Positions 34,600 to 47,055 of a stretch of 64,000 nt of DNA are shown in pieces. A program made the position numbers and the translations under genes. Numbering within the stretch: position 1 is the first letter of the stretch; each line of letters begins with the position of its first letter. Where the stretch lies: assembly GCA_027475525.1 (NCBI GenBank), contig JAMWFC010000005.1:124001-188000 (forward strand), given 5' to 3'. This stretch comes from Macrolepiota albuminosa. Lineage: Eukaryota; Basidiomycota; Agaricomycetes; Agaricales; Agaricaceae. The notes beneath the pieces are model-generated. The model was not told where the DNA came from. It was given only the letters and a program-made list of their open reading frames with translations, and searched no databases.

Positions 34600-37500
34600 A
34601 TGACTGGCTCTCTTGATCCGGATCCTCCGTTCCCAGCGGCAGACACAGGTGACCTACCTGTGCTTCAAGCTGTGAAGATGCAATTGGCGTCAGCATACCA
34701 ACCTCTGCCAAAGCGGGACAAAAAGACTCCTCACGATGTCAGCGTGAGCTTTGGAATGCCTGGTGGGCTATCCGTATCATGGATGATGTCCATTGTACGA
34801 CCTGGTGGTAAACCAGGAGAGAGATCTGCGGTCTCAGGAGTGTCGCTGCCAGCGAGCCAAATGCCTTCCTTGATGTATCCGGTATTGCCCGAGAGCTCTT
34901 CAGCTCCCTCTGAGAGTCAACCGGACGTTACCCAGTACTCGGAAATGGTACAAGGCAGCGCGTTTGCGCATAGCACCCCATTCCGGACTGCACCTACGGA
35001 ACGGCATTTGGAATATGTGGCCAATGCTGCCACTGAACCGGGACCGTCGTTGTTGACGACACAAGGACAGAAGCAAGGACCAGCAATAGTGGTCAGTAGG
35101 GAGGACGACAATGTCGTAAGGTTGGAAAAGGTGTCAACAGCGCCTGGAATTCCTGAGTTGCACCGACGGGCCAGCAAACAGCTGCAAGTGAGGCATGATG
35201 GCCTCAGGAGAGTTATGGACTTAGAGTCCAAGCTAGAATCCTCAGATGATGAGGAAAGCAAAAGGTTGCATTCGACCTTGTCTATCCAGTTGCAGCTAGT
35301 ATTGGACCAATATCTGGTGGTCGTGAAGGAATTGATGTGAAAGCGTCTTCAGCTTTATGTAGTGAAGCACTTACAGTTGCTGGCTGCTAGGAGCCACGAT
35401 GTACCCCGTGCGGATTTGAATGAATATATCAAATTGTTTGTGCGCATCTTCAAACTCAAAGTAGTGGAATACCTTAAGCACAAAGCGGCGCGAGGGTCAG
35501 CAGTCTCAATGGCTACTCCAGCCGACTCAGTAGAATGTGAGATGAGTGTGCGCAGACAAGCGCCATTAATCGCGGACGCGATGGAATTGCTCAATGCGCC
35601 TCGTCAGGCTAATGAGTCTCAGCAAGACTACGTTCAGCGTCAGAACGCCGCAAACCGTCAACGCATTGTTAGCGGAGTGCCTCAGCAGGCATTGTCTGAG
35701 GTGGAGACTGTAACGACGACTCCGGCAGAGCCAGAGGCACTACTTGCAGTGCAGGAGGTTAAGACACCTCATAAGCAAGTTACAATCAAGAAAGAGGTGG
35801 ACGAAGTTCACATTCTTGAGGAGCGAACACGACCACGACGTGTAGCGCGACACGTCCACCTAGTGGACAACTGGAATGAACGTGTCAATTACCAGAGAAT
35901 ACGCAACCAGGACTTGCGCGATCATGGTGAGTTGTTAATTGACGACCAAGGGGTAGTTTTTGAAGGGCACGAGAGTGTAACGCCTGTCGATGAGATGCGG
36001 CAACAATTCGCGGCTCAAACTGCTGAACCGGACAGAAATCCAGGTGGTAGTGATAATAGTAGTGACCACTACAAGCGGAGGGAGCCAATTTGTCACAATA
36101 ACAACAGTGGAGGACGTGATCATAGGAATGATGATCAGGACGATAATAATCGTTGTGATAGTGGCAGGCAGACTGGTGAATTACCAGCAGAGCAACAAGT
36201 GAGGCAACAGCCCACCCCACAGCCGGAAAGAGCGGCCAATAAGCACCTGGTTCGCAGTCCCCGGGCATTTTTGATGCCCGCACCTCATGAATTGCGTGAA
36301 ACTACGCTGGGAATGAATGAAGCGGTCAGGATCCATATGGATCATATGCATGACCGTCTCAACTGTCTGGTGGATGACTCCCTTGGAGTCAGGTTTAAAT
36401 TCCCTGCTGGGGTAAGTCCCCGCAAATCCGATGGTAAGCACATACGTGCGTACGCTGGGGGACATAGTGTCACGACCCCTCCCCCCCGGAACCTCCCCGG
36501 GACACCCCCGGAGCCCCGCCCGGGAACCTCTTCCGTCAACTCCCACAGCGCACCCCACCCCCACAGCTGCCAACGCCGCCATCACACGCATCAAGGACCG
36601 CCATCAGCCATCAACGATCACCATCAGCCAGCCCCCCCCGGGACCCCTGCATCACGGACCCCGGGACCACCAACGATCGGATCACGTGGCTCGCATCCAG
36701 CCATCACGCATCACGCCCCACGCATCACAACTCCCTCCGCGCCAATTGATCGCGCGTCCCCACATGCGCGATCCCGGTATACAGTCCCTGGCTGCTACTC
36801 AATGACCCCCGGAACTCATCCCAGACACCCCGGAATCCCGAGACACGATCCGTAGTACTTATAGTGTAGTTCTCCGCTGTATTCGCTAGTCTTGATATTA
36901 CATACTTTGCTTACTTGGATATTGCGTGCCCTTTGCTTGACTGGTACGCCTTGATTGGTACGCTTCGACTGGCACGCCTAAGTATTCGCGTGCTCTAAGT
37001 TTTGGTATGCACTTCGCGACTCTTGATTTACTAACTTGGTCTCGTCTTAGAACCTCCGGTTCACGACTTGACCCCCTCTAACTCTCAGCCACCCCCAACC
37101 CAAAACTCCCGGACTCTAGTCCCCTCTCCTGGGATTACCCCTGTCCTCGTCTTGAACCCTGGAGTCCTAGCCCCGGAGTTCCAGACACCCGAGTATTCGT
37201 AGGTCAAGTCCGCATCGTAAGGGCGTTGCTTTCCCGGAAAGCCCCCGACTCAGCGGAACCTGACACATAGGTTCTCTCAACTAGAGGACTGGGCCATGGA
37301 CGTGTGCTACCACCTCGCAGCCTGCTGCTATGGTGGAGATGACATGGACCAGGAGAGGATATTCGTGCTACATGAATTTATGGAAGGAGAGGCTCGGAAT
37401 TGGTTCCGTCGCCATGTTCTCCACATTAATCGCGACAAATCGCACTGGACATTTAAAGAGGTCCTGATAGGACTGTATAATCGGTTCGTCAACGCTGCTA

Positions 37501-38150
37501 CGATGCAGGAAGCTCGTGATGCCTTTAGAAAGGCAGTGTATGACACTAAGACTGGCGTCCAGACCTTTTATGATGACCTGGTGGGTCATGCACAGAATAT
37601 GGCCGTCTATCCAGACAAATACACTATCCGCAAGACATTCCTGGATGGAATACCCGCAGACATGAGGAGAGCGTTGATACGCGATGATAATTTGTCTCTG
37701 GAGGTCAATACTGTGACCGAATTCTTGGCATATGCCATCCATTATGAGCAGTCGACACGAACTGCAAACCATTACAAGCAGCGTAGTTCACGCCAAGGAA
37801 CAGTGAACTGTCAGGCAGTGAAGGTGGGAACCTTTCTGGCCAAATGGACAGATATGGAGAACAATTGCAATCTGCGATTTGTTGTCCGCAAGACAATCCC
37901 TGGAGGCCAACAGCCTCGATCAAAGCCTGCTGGACAGTTGCCAGCGAAGGACAGTTGACCCTTTTCAGATCAGAATCAAGTAGCACCAAGAGGAGTGGTG
38001 GTGCCTGTACCGCGTATAGCGGGCAAAACCACTGGGGTCCCAGGAGCGGCCCAGAGAAGGCGGGCCGGGGATCCCTCAGCGTGCTACAATTGTGGCAGGA
38101 GCAGGCATTTCTCTAAGGAGTGTCCCGCCCCTCCTAAGGCACACATCCAA
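34600..38150 (+). pseudogene. Gag of element E (interrupted by a solo LTR)
   Basis: ATG at 34600 with CTTCC before it. The first part is open to a TGA at 35338-35340, where C has Gln. The middle part is open from 35362 to the solo LTR at 36468. The capsid-like part resumes at 37271 (HRFSQLEDW) and runs to a stop at 37956-37958. A CCHC knuckle (CYNCGRSRHFSKEC) is near 38087-38128. Excising the solo LTR and one CATAG restores the frame seen in C at 24540-24600. The long N-terminal half before the capsid is unusual in size; its function is unknown. Confidence 0.82.
36468..37265 (+). mobile_element. Family-1 solo LTR inside gag of E
   Basis: 798 bp, TGTCACGACC...CCTGACA, flanked by CATAG at 36463-36467 and 37266-37270. 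Element C has the uninterrupted site at about 24560. The AGTCTTGATATT signal is at 36888-36899 with CTTATAGTGTA about 28 bp upstream. It is the residue of LTR-LTR recombination of a family-1 element. Confidence 0.93.
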
Positions 38151-41100
38151 GTGGCCCATACGGCTGTGGCACCTAGCGATGTCGTCAGTGACAACGAGGA
38201 CGACAAGATCATCAAAGAAGCGGAGGAAAAACCGCAGGTAGAGGCTGACGAGTCGGAAGTGGATGACGCTGAGAGCATCCAGATTGATGGCGACAAATAC
38301 GTCGCAGTGGATGTGTATGACAGCGACTACTATGCTTGTGATGACAAGGAGGAACACCTGTTTGCACTGACGGAGTGCCGTGGGGATCAGCATGTCCGAA
38401 TGAGACGTGTAACCCTGCAGAAGGCAATGAATAAGTTGCAGCGGCCACACTATACTCCTGAAGAGAAGGAGTGCTTGGTTACATATGTTGATGTCAATGG
38501 ACATCCGGCCTGGACATTGTGGGACTCGGGGAGTACCACTATGGGCATTACGCCCCAGTTTGCTCACGTCAACGTGATTCACATTCATGAACTGGAGGAG
38601 CCATTGATGCTCCAGCTGGGGACTGTGGGGAGTTGCGCTATGGTGCAGTTTGGCGCGGAAGTGAGAATAAAGACCTCAGGAACGTCGACAAAAGAATATG
38701 TGGATATAGTGAATTTTGATTGCTATGACATGATTATTGGTACGCCGTTCATGCATAAGAACAAGGTGTCGCTGGATTTCATGAACAACATGGTCGTTGT
38801 GAATGGTACACCTTTGAAGACAGAGAAAGTCGTGTTGAACGACACAGATGGTTGTTTAAGGCGCTATCGTGCAACTGAAAAGCGGCATGATGAACGCAAC
38901 TGACTAGATGGTCGCAGGAGAGCGACTGTACAGGAGGTGGAGGACGAACAAGTCCCATCAAAAAGCCTGCTGGCAGACTCGCTGGCTATACTGATGTCTG
39001 AGGAAGAGTTTCAAGGAACTCTGGAGAAGGGGAAGCACCTGGATGTGATTGGGTGTACCAATGGAAAGCCTAAACAGGCTGTACAGTGCAACAATGAGCG
39101 TGGTAGACGCTTGGTGGAGTCGCTGAAATGCCAGCCGACTAGCTCTCGAGTGAAGGTTGAGGATCTCGTCAAGGACGAGGTATACAGTATGATGGAAACT
39201 GTGGGGAGCACTAGGTCGCTAAGGGATCGACCAGTGCCTCAGCCAGGAGTGCAATGGGCGTATGACCCACAGATGCCACGGGAGTGGAATGAGTTGGTAG
39301 CGTCAATGGTGAAGGACAAGATTTCCGAAACATCGGATATCGTATTTGACGGATTTTTGCTGAAAGCAAGAAGCGTGCAGTCATCAGCGAGTACAACAAG
39401 GAAACAACTGGTTGTAAGGTTGAATCCGGGAGACCTCATAGAGGAGCACGTACATGCCTTATGGGAGCGATTTGAACCAAAGATTCAACCGTGTATAGCA
39501 CGCGTAGCCAAAGAAAAGGGTAAGGCTGTGAGCCTTACAGAGGATGATATTCCTCAATTGTGCCAGCAATGACAACTGGAGTTTGCTGATATTGTCAATG
39601 GAACAAAGGAAGAGCTTCCTCTGTGGCAGGAGGTTAATCATAAGATTAACCTCATTGACAATAACAAGCAGTACAGATATCATTTGCCTTGCTGCCCACG
39701 AGCACTTCAGGATCAACTTTGTGAAAAGATGAATAGATACATAAACGCAAAGTGGTGGGAACCATGACCAGCGGTGCAAGCTGCACCATTACTTTGTATC
39801 CCCAAGAAGGATGGAACGTTAAGGACTGCATTGGATGCGTGACAGCACAATGATAATACAGTCAAGGATGTAACACCTCTTCCAGATCAGGAAGTGATAC
39901 GAGAAGATGTCGCGACAGCGAAGTATAGGTCGAAAATTGACCTTACAGATGCATACGAACAGGTTCACATCCACGAAGAGGATATACCAAAGACACTGTT
40001 CTTGTCCCTGATGGGGACATTTGTGAGTAACATCATGCAGATTGGTGATTGTAATGCACCAGCGACATTTCAGAGGTTAATGACCTCAATCTTCCGAGAT
40101 GTAATCAGGAAGTTTATGCATGTCTATTTAGACGATATATTCATATTTTCTGACTCCATTGAAGAGCATGAGCAGCATCTACAAGTCGTATTTGAACGAC
40201 TACGGAAGGCCAGTCTCTATCTCAAATGGAAGAAGTGCGAGCTGTATGCAACGAGTATAGATTGTCTCGGTCACGTCATTGACAAGAAGGGCATTCATCT
40301 GGATACGGATAAGCTCAACCAAATCCAAGAGTGGCGTACTCCACGCACATATAATGATATCCAACGATTTGTTGGACTGGTGAACTATATTGGCAACTTC
40401 TTGCCAGACATCACTGCATACACTGGGCCACTTATGGCCATGACCCAGAACGGGTCACCGTTTCACTGGAGACCGCTGCATCAGCGGTGTTTTGAGATGA
40501 TTAAGCGCATATGCACGAAGACACCAGTCATCCGGCCAATCGATCCACGCATCGATGAGCCCATCTGGCTCATATGCGATGCGTCAAAGACTGGGGTTGG
40601 GGCCATGTTTGGCCAGGGTAAAACATGGCAGACTTGCCGACCAGCGGGATTTATGTCCTGTAAATTCACTGCTGCTCAGCAGAATTATGCTGTGCACGAG
40701 TTGGAAACACTTGCCATCCTAGAAGCCCTCCTGAAATGGGAGGATAAGTTGATGGGATATAAGATCCACATTATTATGGATCACAAAGTGCTAGAGTTCT
40801 TTAAGACTCAGGTGCACCTGTCTCCGCGACAACGTCGCTGGATCAATTACATGTCGCGGTATCAGTTCGACATCACCTATGTAAAAGGTGAATTGAACAA
40901 GGTCGCGGATTGCCTGTCTCAATATTTCGAGAGTAATACTCGAGATGATGTCCATGACGCCCATGACTATGTCCAGGCGGACAAACGTATTGACCCAGAG
41001 GGTGAGGATTTGCCTCTGCATTGGTTCCACAAAATCAGGGAACATAGGGTCGAGTTGCGTGCCATGTGAGCGCAGGAAACACGTCGCAGTAAGCGACTAC

Positions 41101-42724
41101 ACAAACAGCGAGAGACTCACGATATCGAAGCCCAGGTGCTAGTGGATCATGAGGCCCCTCAGCCAATTGAAGAGACGAGGCAAGGTGTGCCTACAGGAGG
41201 TACTGGTATGACGCTCCAGCAGGCGCTGGAGTCACCGGACCATACGCCTGCACCAGCCGACTTAGGCAATGCGCAATTCCACACACGTATCCAGCAAGGA
41301 TACAAGGATGATAATCTCTTCATAGAGATTTTGAACAATATCCAAGCGCATCCACGCTTCAAGGTGGAGCAGCAGCTCATCTACCTTACCAGACCCACGG
41401 GGTCCAAAGTCATCTGCATTCCCCGGGAAAGGTCGTTGATTACGACTATCCTGAACCAGGCCCATAGAGTAGTGGGCCACTTCGGAACACAGAAAATGCT
41501 GGACTATGTGCGACACTGGTACTGGTGGCCACAAATGGCCAAAGAGACGAGCCAATTTTGCTCGACATGCGAGCTATGTCAACAGTCAAAAGTCTCAACA
41601 TTGAAGCCACCAGGAAAGCTTCACTCGCTACTGATACTGGTCAAACCTTGGGATTCGATCGGGATGGACTTTATAGGTCCGTTCCCCGAGTCAAAAGGCT
41701 TCAACTACCTGTGGGTAGTGATCTGCAGAATAACCAGTATGGTCCATCTCATTCCAGTGAGAACCACCATGACAGCGTCAGACTTGTTGTGGATCTATCT
41801 CAAGGAGATAGTACACCTCCATGGACTGCCAAGTTCAATCGTAAGCGATCGAGACGCTAAGTTCACTTCCAAATGTTGGAAGGAGTTGCACAAACTGCTG
41901 GGAGCAAAGTTGCTCATGTCAACGTTGTTTCATCCACAAACGGATGGTCAAACGGAGCGCGCAAACCGAAATATCGCACAAATCCTGTGAGCGTTTGTAC
42001 ATCCTGATCAGAAGGACTGGGTGGATAGATGTCCCCTTGTGGAATTCGCGATAAATGCGAGTATATCAGAAACTACAGGGTATTCACCCTTTGAACTCAA
42101 CAATAGCTACATGCCATCCATGATTCGTGAACTTCATACAGACAAAGTTATTCACGTGGGAGTAAAGCAGTTTGCGCACAACACGCTGAGGAATCTGGCA
42201 GATGCCCATGACGCAATTATAGAATCGCGTGTATGGCAGACCAAACATGCGAATAATTGCAGACGTGATGAGCCAGACATTGAGAAAGGGAGCCTTGTGT
42301 ACCTTTCGACGAAGAACTTGAACCTGCCAAAAGGCAGGGCAAGTAAGCTGTGTCTGAAGTGGATTGGACCATATAAGGTCCTTGAGGCGGAACCGAGCAC
42401 GTCTAACTACGTGCTGGAACTACTCCAGGTGCTGCAAGCGCGCAGGATAGTGCCCAAGTTTCACGTGTCACTATTGCGACCCTATATGGCCAGTAGTCAA
42501 CTCCGGAGCCGTATGACTTTGGAACTGGCAATGACCAGGAGTGGTTCGTAGATGACCTCATAGGTCATCGGTGGTCGAAGAGAAGCCTCAAATTTGAGGT
42601 GAGGTGGAGCCTAGGTGATACTACCTGGAAACCGCTAGCGAACTGCAAAGACCTTGCAGCAATGGACAGGTACCTAGAGTTGCAGGGCATGAAACGCCCT
42701 CAACAGCTAGCAAAACGCGCATAA
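38151..42724 (+). pseudogene. Protease, RT, RNase H and integrase of element E (broken)
   Basis: Retropepsin WDSGST near 38520-38540 with a complete domain ending near 38800. RT and RNase H are in an open stretch at 39894-41069; YLDD at 40125-40136, RNase H motifs ICDASKTGVGA and the YVKGELNKVADCLSQ end. Integrase is open at 41136-41990 with an HHCC finger and PQTDGQTERAN core, then TGA, then 42021-42551. The C-terminal tail resembles a degenerate chromodomain (KFEVRWSLGDTTW near 42590-42635). Stops at 39569-39571, 39765-39767 and 39840-39842; the last two are shared with C. A short deletion lies near 42497. Confidence 0.86.
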
Positions 42725-42953
42725 TGCGCATGTGGTGGTGGAATGTGGACGAAGTCCACTTTGATAGCCAGTGAATAACTGGGTGGCCACTAATTGTGGC
42801 TTTTGTTTGTGAGTGTTTATGCAACTATGATTGCCGGTGAGAAGCTGGGTGGCATGTATTTGTGGTTGTTTACACCACTAGCAGAGTTGGGAGATTGTTC
42901 TTTTTCTTTCTTTTCTCAAGTCCCAATACACGTAGTCTATGTGTCTAGTGAAA

Positions 42954-45736
42954 ATGGCCTATTGGGGGCCGCAAAAAAGTGATCAGAGCCGGCAAGGCTC
43001 TAGTGGAGGGGGGAGACCCCCGAATATACAAATGTCAGCTCAGAGGCAGCCACCATACCTGGCCCTCCACTCGCAAGAGATGGAGGTCAATGACAAAGGG
43101 CACTACGGGCGCCCAGAGGACAGCACGTGCCGCGAGCGCTATTATCAGGAACCGTTATCACGTCCAACTGCGTCGCATCCGATGTATGCGGGTGTGGTGA
43201 CGGGGCCGCCGTCAGTACCATGGGTGCACTGGCCTGTGGTAGAGTCATATGAGGAGCCTGCGCCACAAGCGCAGATCATAGCCAGGTCAGATGTGCTGTT
43301 GGGCAGACTGGAGGCAGCAGGACAGCCAGTCAACTGCGTCGTTCCTGCAGGACAGTTTGGCCGTGATGGTGATGGAGGGGCTGCTCGACCAAATCGAGCT
43401 GATGAAGAGGCAGCAAGTCACAGTGCTGGAGCAGATCGAACGCACGTCTAAGCGCAAAATCGCCACGAGTGAGGAATCGACTTCTGAGGTCAAGAGGGCG
43501 AAATATCAGCCCAGTCAACCGGTCGACCCTCCGCAGGCAAGGATGCTGTTGGAAGCGCAATTCGTGTGCCATGAGCAGCCTGCTCAGCCTGTGGCTTCGT
43601 CATTGCAGTTACCTGAGTTGGGCCCGCAGACCTCTTCAGAGTTGCTGGCTGCCGTCAGTGAACCCTTGGCAGGTCTGTTCCTGGGTCAGCGGGAAGCCAC
43701 ATCATCTCAGGCCCCACCTAGGGGGCCCAAAACCATGGCTGTAGTGCCAAGAGCGCCCGTTATTGTCACCCCTTGCGCTGAGCCTGGAGGGAAAACTCTG
43801 GCGCAAAATGCGCCTGCCCCTCCGATGGCTCAGCCACAACCAGAATCGACCGCCCTGACCAAGTCGGGGCTGTCTCGTCAGCGCCGTGGCTGCAAGCCGC
43901 CTCTTGATGCCTCCAAATTGGAGGTTATACTCTTTCCTGCTGGCATTCCTGCACAAGCGGGAGAAGTCCAGATGTTGTTTATGTTGCCGGTGTTTGTACC
44001 GGCCCCACCAGAAAAGTACCCCGTGGTCGTACTGACCCCAGACCCCCGCACGCCGGAGCAGTACAATGGTCTGGTGGCGACCTCGAGGGGGAAGACCATG
44101 CCTGAAAAAGGCAAAGCAGCAGTACCCACCTTGTCCAACGAGAGCGACTATGGAGAGTCGAGCTCGGAGCAGGAGGAGGATGGGGAGGAGGGGGAATCGG
44201 CCGCAGACCGGTTCCAATGAGTATCGTGCAATAAGCGCATTGCAAGGAAGAAGGTGATTTGCGCCAAAGAGTTGCAGGCCCAGAAGTATAGGGCCGAGGA
44301 TGAATTTTCAGGGAAGATCCCCAATGGCTTGGGGGTGAAAGTGTGGGGGCCGCTCGATATTGAGCGAATGAATTTGTGCTTTAGAGGAGCACTCAGCCAT
44401 TGCACCTATTATTCGTATGCCACAAATACCGTGCTGATAGGAGCTGACACCAATAGAGCGGTGGCTTATGAGTTTTCCTCTGGCCATTGTGCTCACATCC
44501 TGGGCATGATTGTGTATAAGCACGCCCCGTGCGGCCTTCCCCGCACTCCGTTAGAGCTGGACCAGCTCTACAAGTATTATATGAACGTACACGTCCCATG
44601 TCGCGTACATGCTGATCACAGAGCTCCAGATGTTCGTGCAGTGGACAGTTGAGGCTCTGCATGATCGAACCATGCAGCTCCTGATGAAGGAGCCTCAGTA
44701 CCAGGACCTTGTCAACCCGATGCAGGGCCCTGAAGACCTCGCTCTTGTCGAGCAACAACACATTCTGGGGCGCTTTCTGCGCACAAAAGATGATGGCACC
44801 ACGGCGTTGCGCATAATGCGCGCCCAGGATCCCACCACCCCATTCGACCTTGACCAGTTGGCGCAGTACGCGCTGGTCTTTGGCTGACCTGGGTTGGAGA
44901 ATACCTATCAAGGTATCGCCGTGGATCATGCCTATCGCATGCACTGGTGGACCCTCTTTGGATTTGCCTTATGTCAAGCTCTGTGCGCTAACAGCGCAGC
45001 CAAGCCGGTGATCATGCGGTGCATGACCCTCATCGTCGCCCATCCCAGGCTTTACCGCGAGGCGATTGCCTTGTATGACGCCATGTTCCCCGAGCAGCCA
45101 TTTGAGCCCCAACGTGGGCCACAGCTCAAAATTCACCAAGTTCACGTGCCTGACAATCATGCACGGAACTTCTCCGACGATGACGCGTTACACGTCTTTC
45201 TACACAACTGGATCCCACTGGAATGGGTGGACCACACGTATACATATGGCGTAGTCTTCCTGGAACAGCAGTTCCACTCCCCAACAATGTCAATGGACAT
45301 CTTTAAACAGGTTGATGATGAGCACATAGAGCGCCTCTCCAAGTATGGTACCCCTGCCACAATCCCGCAATGGGATGGATGGCGGGAAATGACTGAAGAC
45401 GATCACTATCGTCTTATGTTCAAACATCACGAGGAGAGCAAGCTCCCGGAAAACCCTGAGGCCAACGGCCTCTATTATCTGATTGGCATGGACCCGAATT
45501 GGGTCAATCTCCTAAAACGCACGGCAGCGCATGGTACGCTACCCACCATTGCTTCGGCGATTAACGTCGCACTAACAGAGCCTATGGTGGTAGACACACC
45601 TGCAGTTGAGGGGCCTATAACCCCACTGAGGACAGAATCGGTGCCTCCCCCTCCCACGATTAATGTCGCAATGGAGGAGGAGTCAATGGTGACAGAGACG
45701 GGCACGGTTGCGGGAGCATTGCCGGACGGGTCATAG
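42954..45736 (+). pseudogene. Extra sense ORF3 of element E (unrecognised)
   Basis: Counterpart of C's ORF3, about 925 codons, ATG at 42954. Only a few breaks: a frame change near 43330, TGA at 44218-44220, a 17-bp deletion near 44600, and TGA at 44885-44887. The stops correspond to sense codons in C, and C's stops to sense codons here, so the ancestor had one long open frame. The last half (44894-45736) is open and compact, with conserved residues in both copies. No known domain recognised; no membrane segment or signal peptide. Its place is that of env in retroviruses, but its features do not fit an envelope. Confidence 0.75.
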
Positions 45737-46110
45737 ACCCATATTCAAATCTTGTTGTGTAGGTACCTCCAAGTCAGTCACTCGAACCATTTCAGCTGAT
45801 ACGCACTCCAGAGTTGCGTGTAGATACAGCCGACCCAGAGGCGGGGTCACTCTTTAATTTTTGTTGTTTTTATTTTTTATCTTAGTATATACGCTTTTGC
45901 TTGTGCATACTACTGGTGCAATGTGCGCTCATGTCTGATAAGGACTGCTTCCTAGTGTGCCAGAGGACATATCTACGCTACACATAAATGCTAACGCTTT
46001 GCAGCCACGCGATATGCGTGTTAGTCATTTGTGGTTTGCACCATCGTGCATCTCTTATCTTGTTCCACCTCCCTGACTAAAGACCAAGTATTCGGTCTCA
46101 TTGGGGGGTA
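45737..46110 (+). other. 3' untranslated region and polypurine tract of E
   Basis: 374 bp with no coding region. Ends in TTGGGGGGTA (46101-46110), abutting the 3' LTR and identical to the tract in C. Confidence 0.7.
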
Positions 46111-46284
46111 TGTAACGGAATCATCTGTGTCACTAGCGTCAACGACGCTATAATCATTTAGTAGAGTATTACATAAGACAACATCTTGTTTTCACTCTAA
46201 GTACTAGTCGAATCTGATATTGCGGTCTGATTTAGCACTTGTGTGATACACACAAGATAGTTCTACCTCGTAACTCAGGTTACA
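46111..46284 (+). repeat. 3' LTR of element E
   Basis: 174 bp. Differs from the 5' LTR at six sites, including a site reading TATGTAAG in one and TACATAAG in the other, best explained by an ancestral TACGTAAG. Confidence 0.93.
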
Positions 46285-46753
46285 CCAAGTTAGAGGCCTT
46301 GAGGGCGAGGTTGGGGCAGGGAGTGGGGTTTCCGGAGGGGCTGGTGGAGGCTGTACATTGGGACGTGGTGGTCGCCCACATGGCTTTGCTGAGTGAGTGT
46401 TCCCCTCCCTGGACTTGGCTCCCTACTGACACCCACAGGCTGGGCCCGGGAGCACCGTTTGCTCCTGGACGGGGTGGCCTCAGCACTTGCGGCGCTGCAG
46501 GAGGGGCAGCACCCAGAGGTGACGACCCCCAGGGTGGAGTGGGGCCTTGACCTGCTGGGGCAGGTGGTGTCGGCATACCAGCAGAGGAACGTGCCCGCCC
46601 CCCAGTTCCTGGTTTGAAAGGGTCCTGGATGAGGGCAAGTCTCTCCCATCCTGGGAGCAGTTGGTGGAGGAGGTGCTGTGGGAGCACGGTCCGGAGGGGA
46701 TGGGGGAGGAGTTCCAAGGTTGGCCCGGGGAGGGAGGGAGCAAGGGCCAGTAG
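46285..46753 (+). pseudogene. Antisense Zn2Cys6-like gene of copy G, last part
   Basis: Resumes exon 3 after element E (target duplication CCAAG, then coiled-coil coding sequence), ending at 46392 before a GTGAGT donor. Exon 4 starts at 46439 after CCCACAG and ends at TAG 46751-46753. A 1-bp insertion near 46605 shifts the frame. The donor, acceptor and stop match those of the copy in B. Confidence 0.75.
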
Positions 46754-47055
46754 TTCTTCTTTTTCTTTTTTCTTTTTTCTTGTCTTTGTTTGTCTGTTGA
46801 TTCTTGTTCCGGTCTGGTACTGTAGAATAGTGTAAACATAAAAAATGTATATAACTGGTCTTTGGTCGGAAAGGTAGCATGAGTAAAGTAGCAAAAGCTG
46901 GGAATGGGTACCTTGCCCAAACTCCGGGCGCTATCATGGGGGGTAATCGTTGGTCTTTGTTAAAGGTATTAGAGGAGTAAAGTAGGGAGAAGGAGAGCAG
47001 AAAATATATGTGGGAGTTGAATCCCTAATGAGTCCAGAGGCGAGGGTTACGCCCA

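Larger units (their letters stand above)
34315..46284 (+). mobile_element. Full-length family-2 Ty3/Gypsy element E
   Basis: Flanked by a perfect 5-bp duplication CCAAG (34310-34314, 46285-46289). The two 174-bp LTRs differ at six positions (about 96.6% identity), mostly CpG transitions. Gag, protease, RT, RNase H, integrase, ORF3 and a polypurine tract follow in order. A family-1 solo LTR sits in gag. Several stops and small deletions mean it cannot make full proteins. Confidence 0.93.

Noticed and set aside
42954..45736. ORF3 as an envelope protein
   Set aside because: The position fits, but there is no signal peptide, no membrane span and no cleavage site in either copy.
22780..46284. C and E as a segmental duplication of one locus
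   Set aside because: They have different flanks, their own LTRs and separate mutations, and E has its own target duplication. Two independent insertions explain this better.
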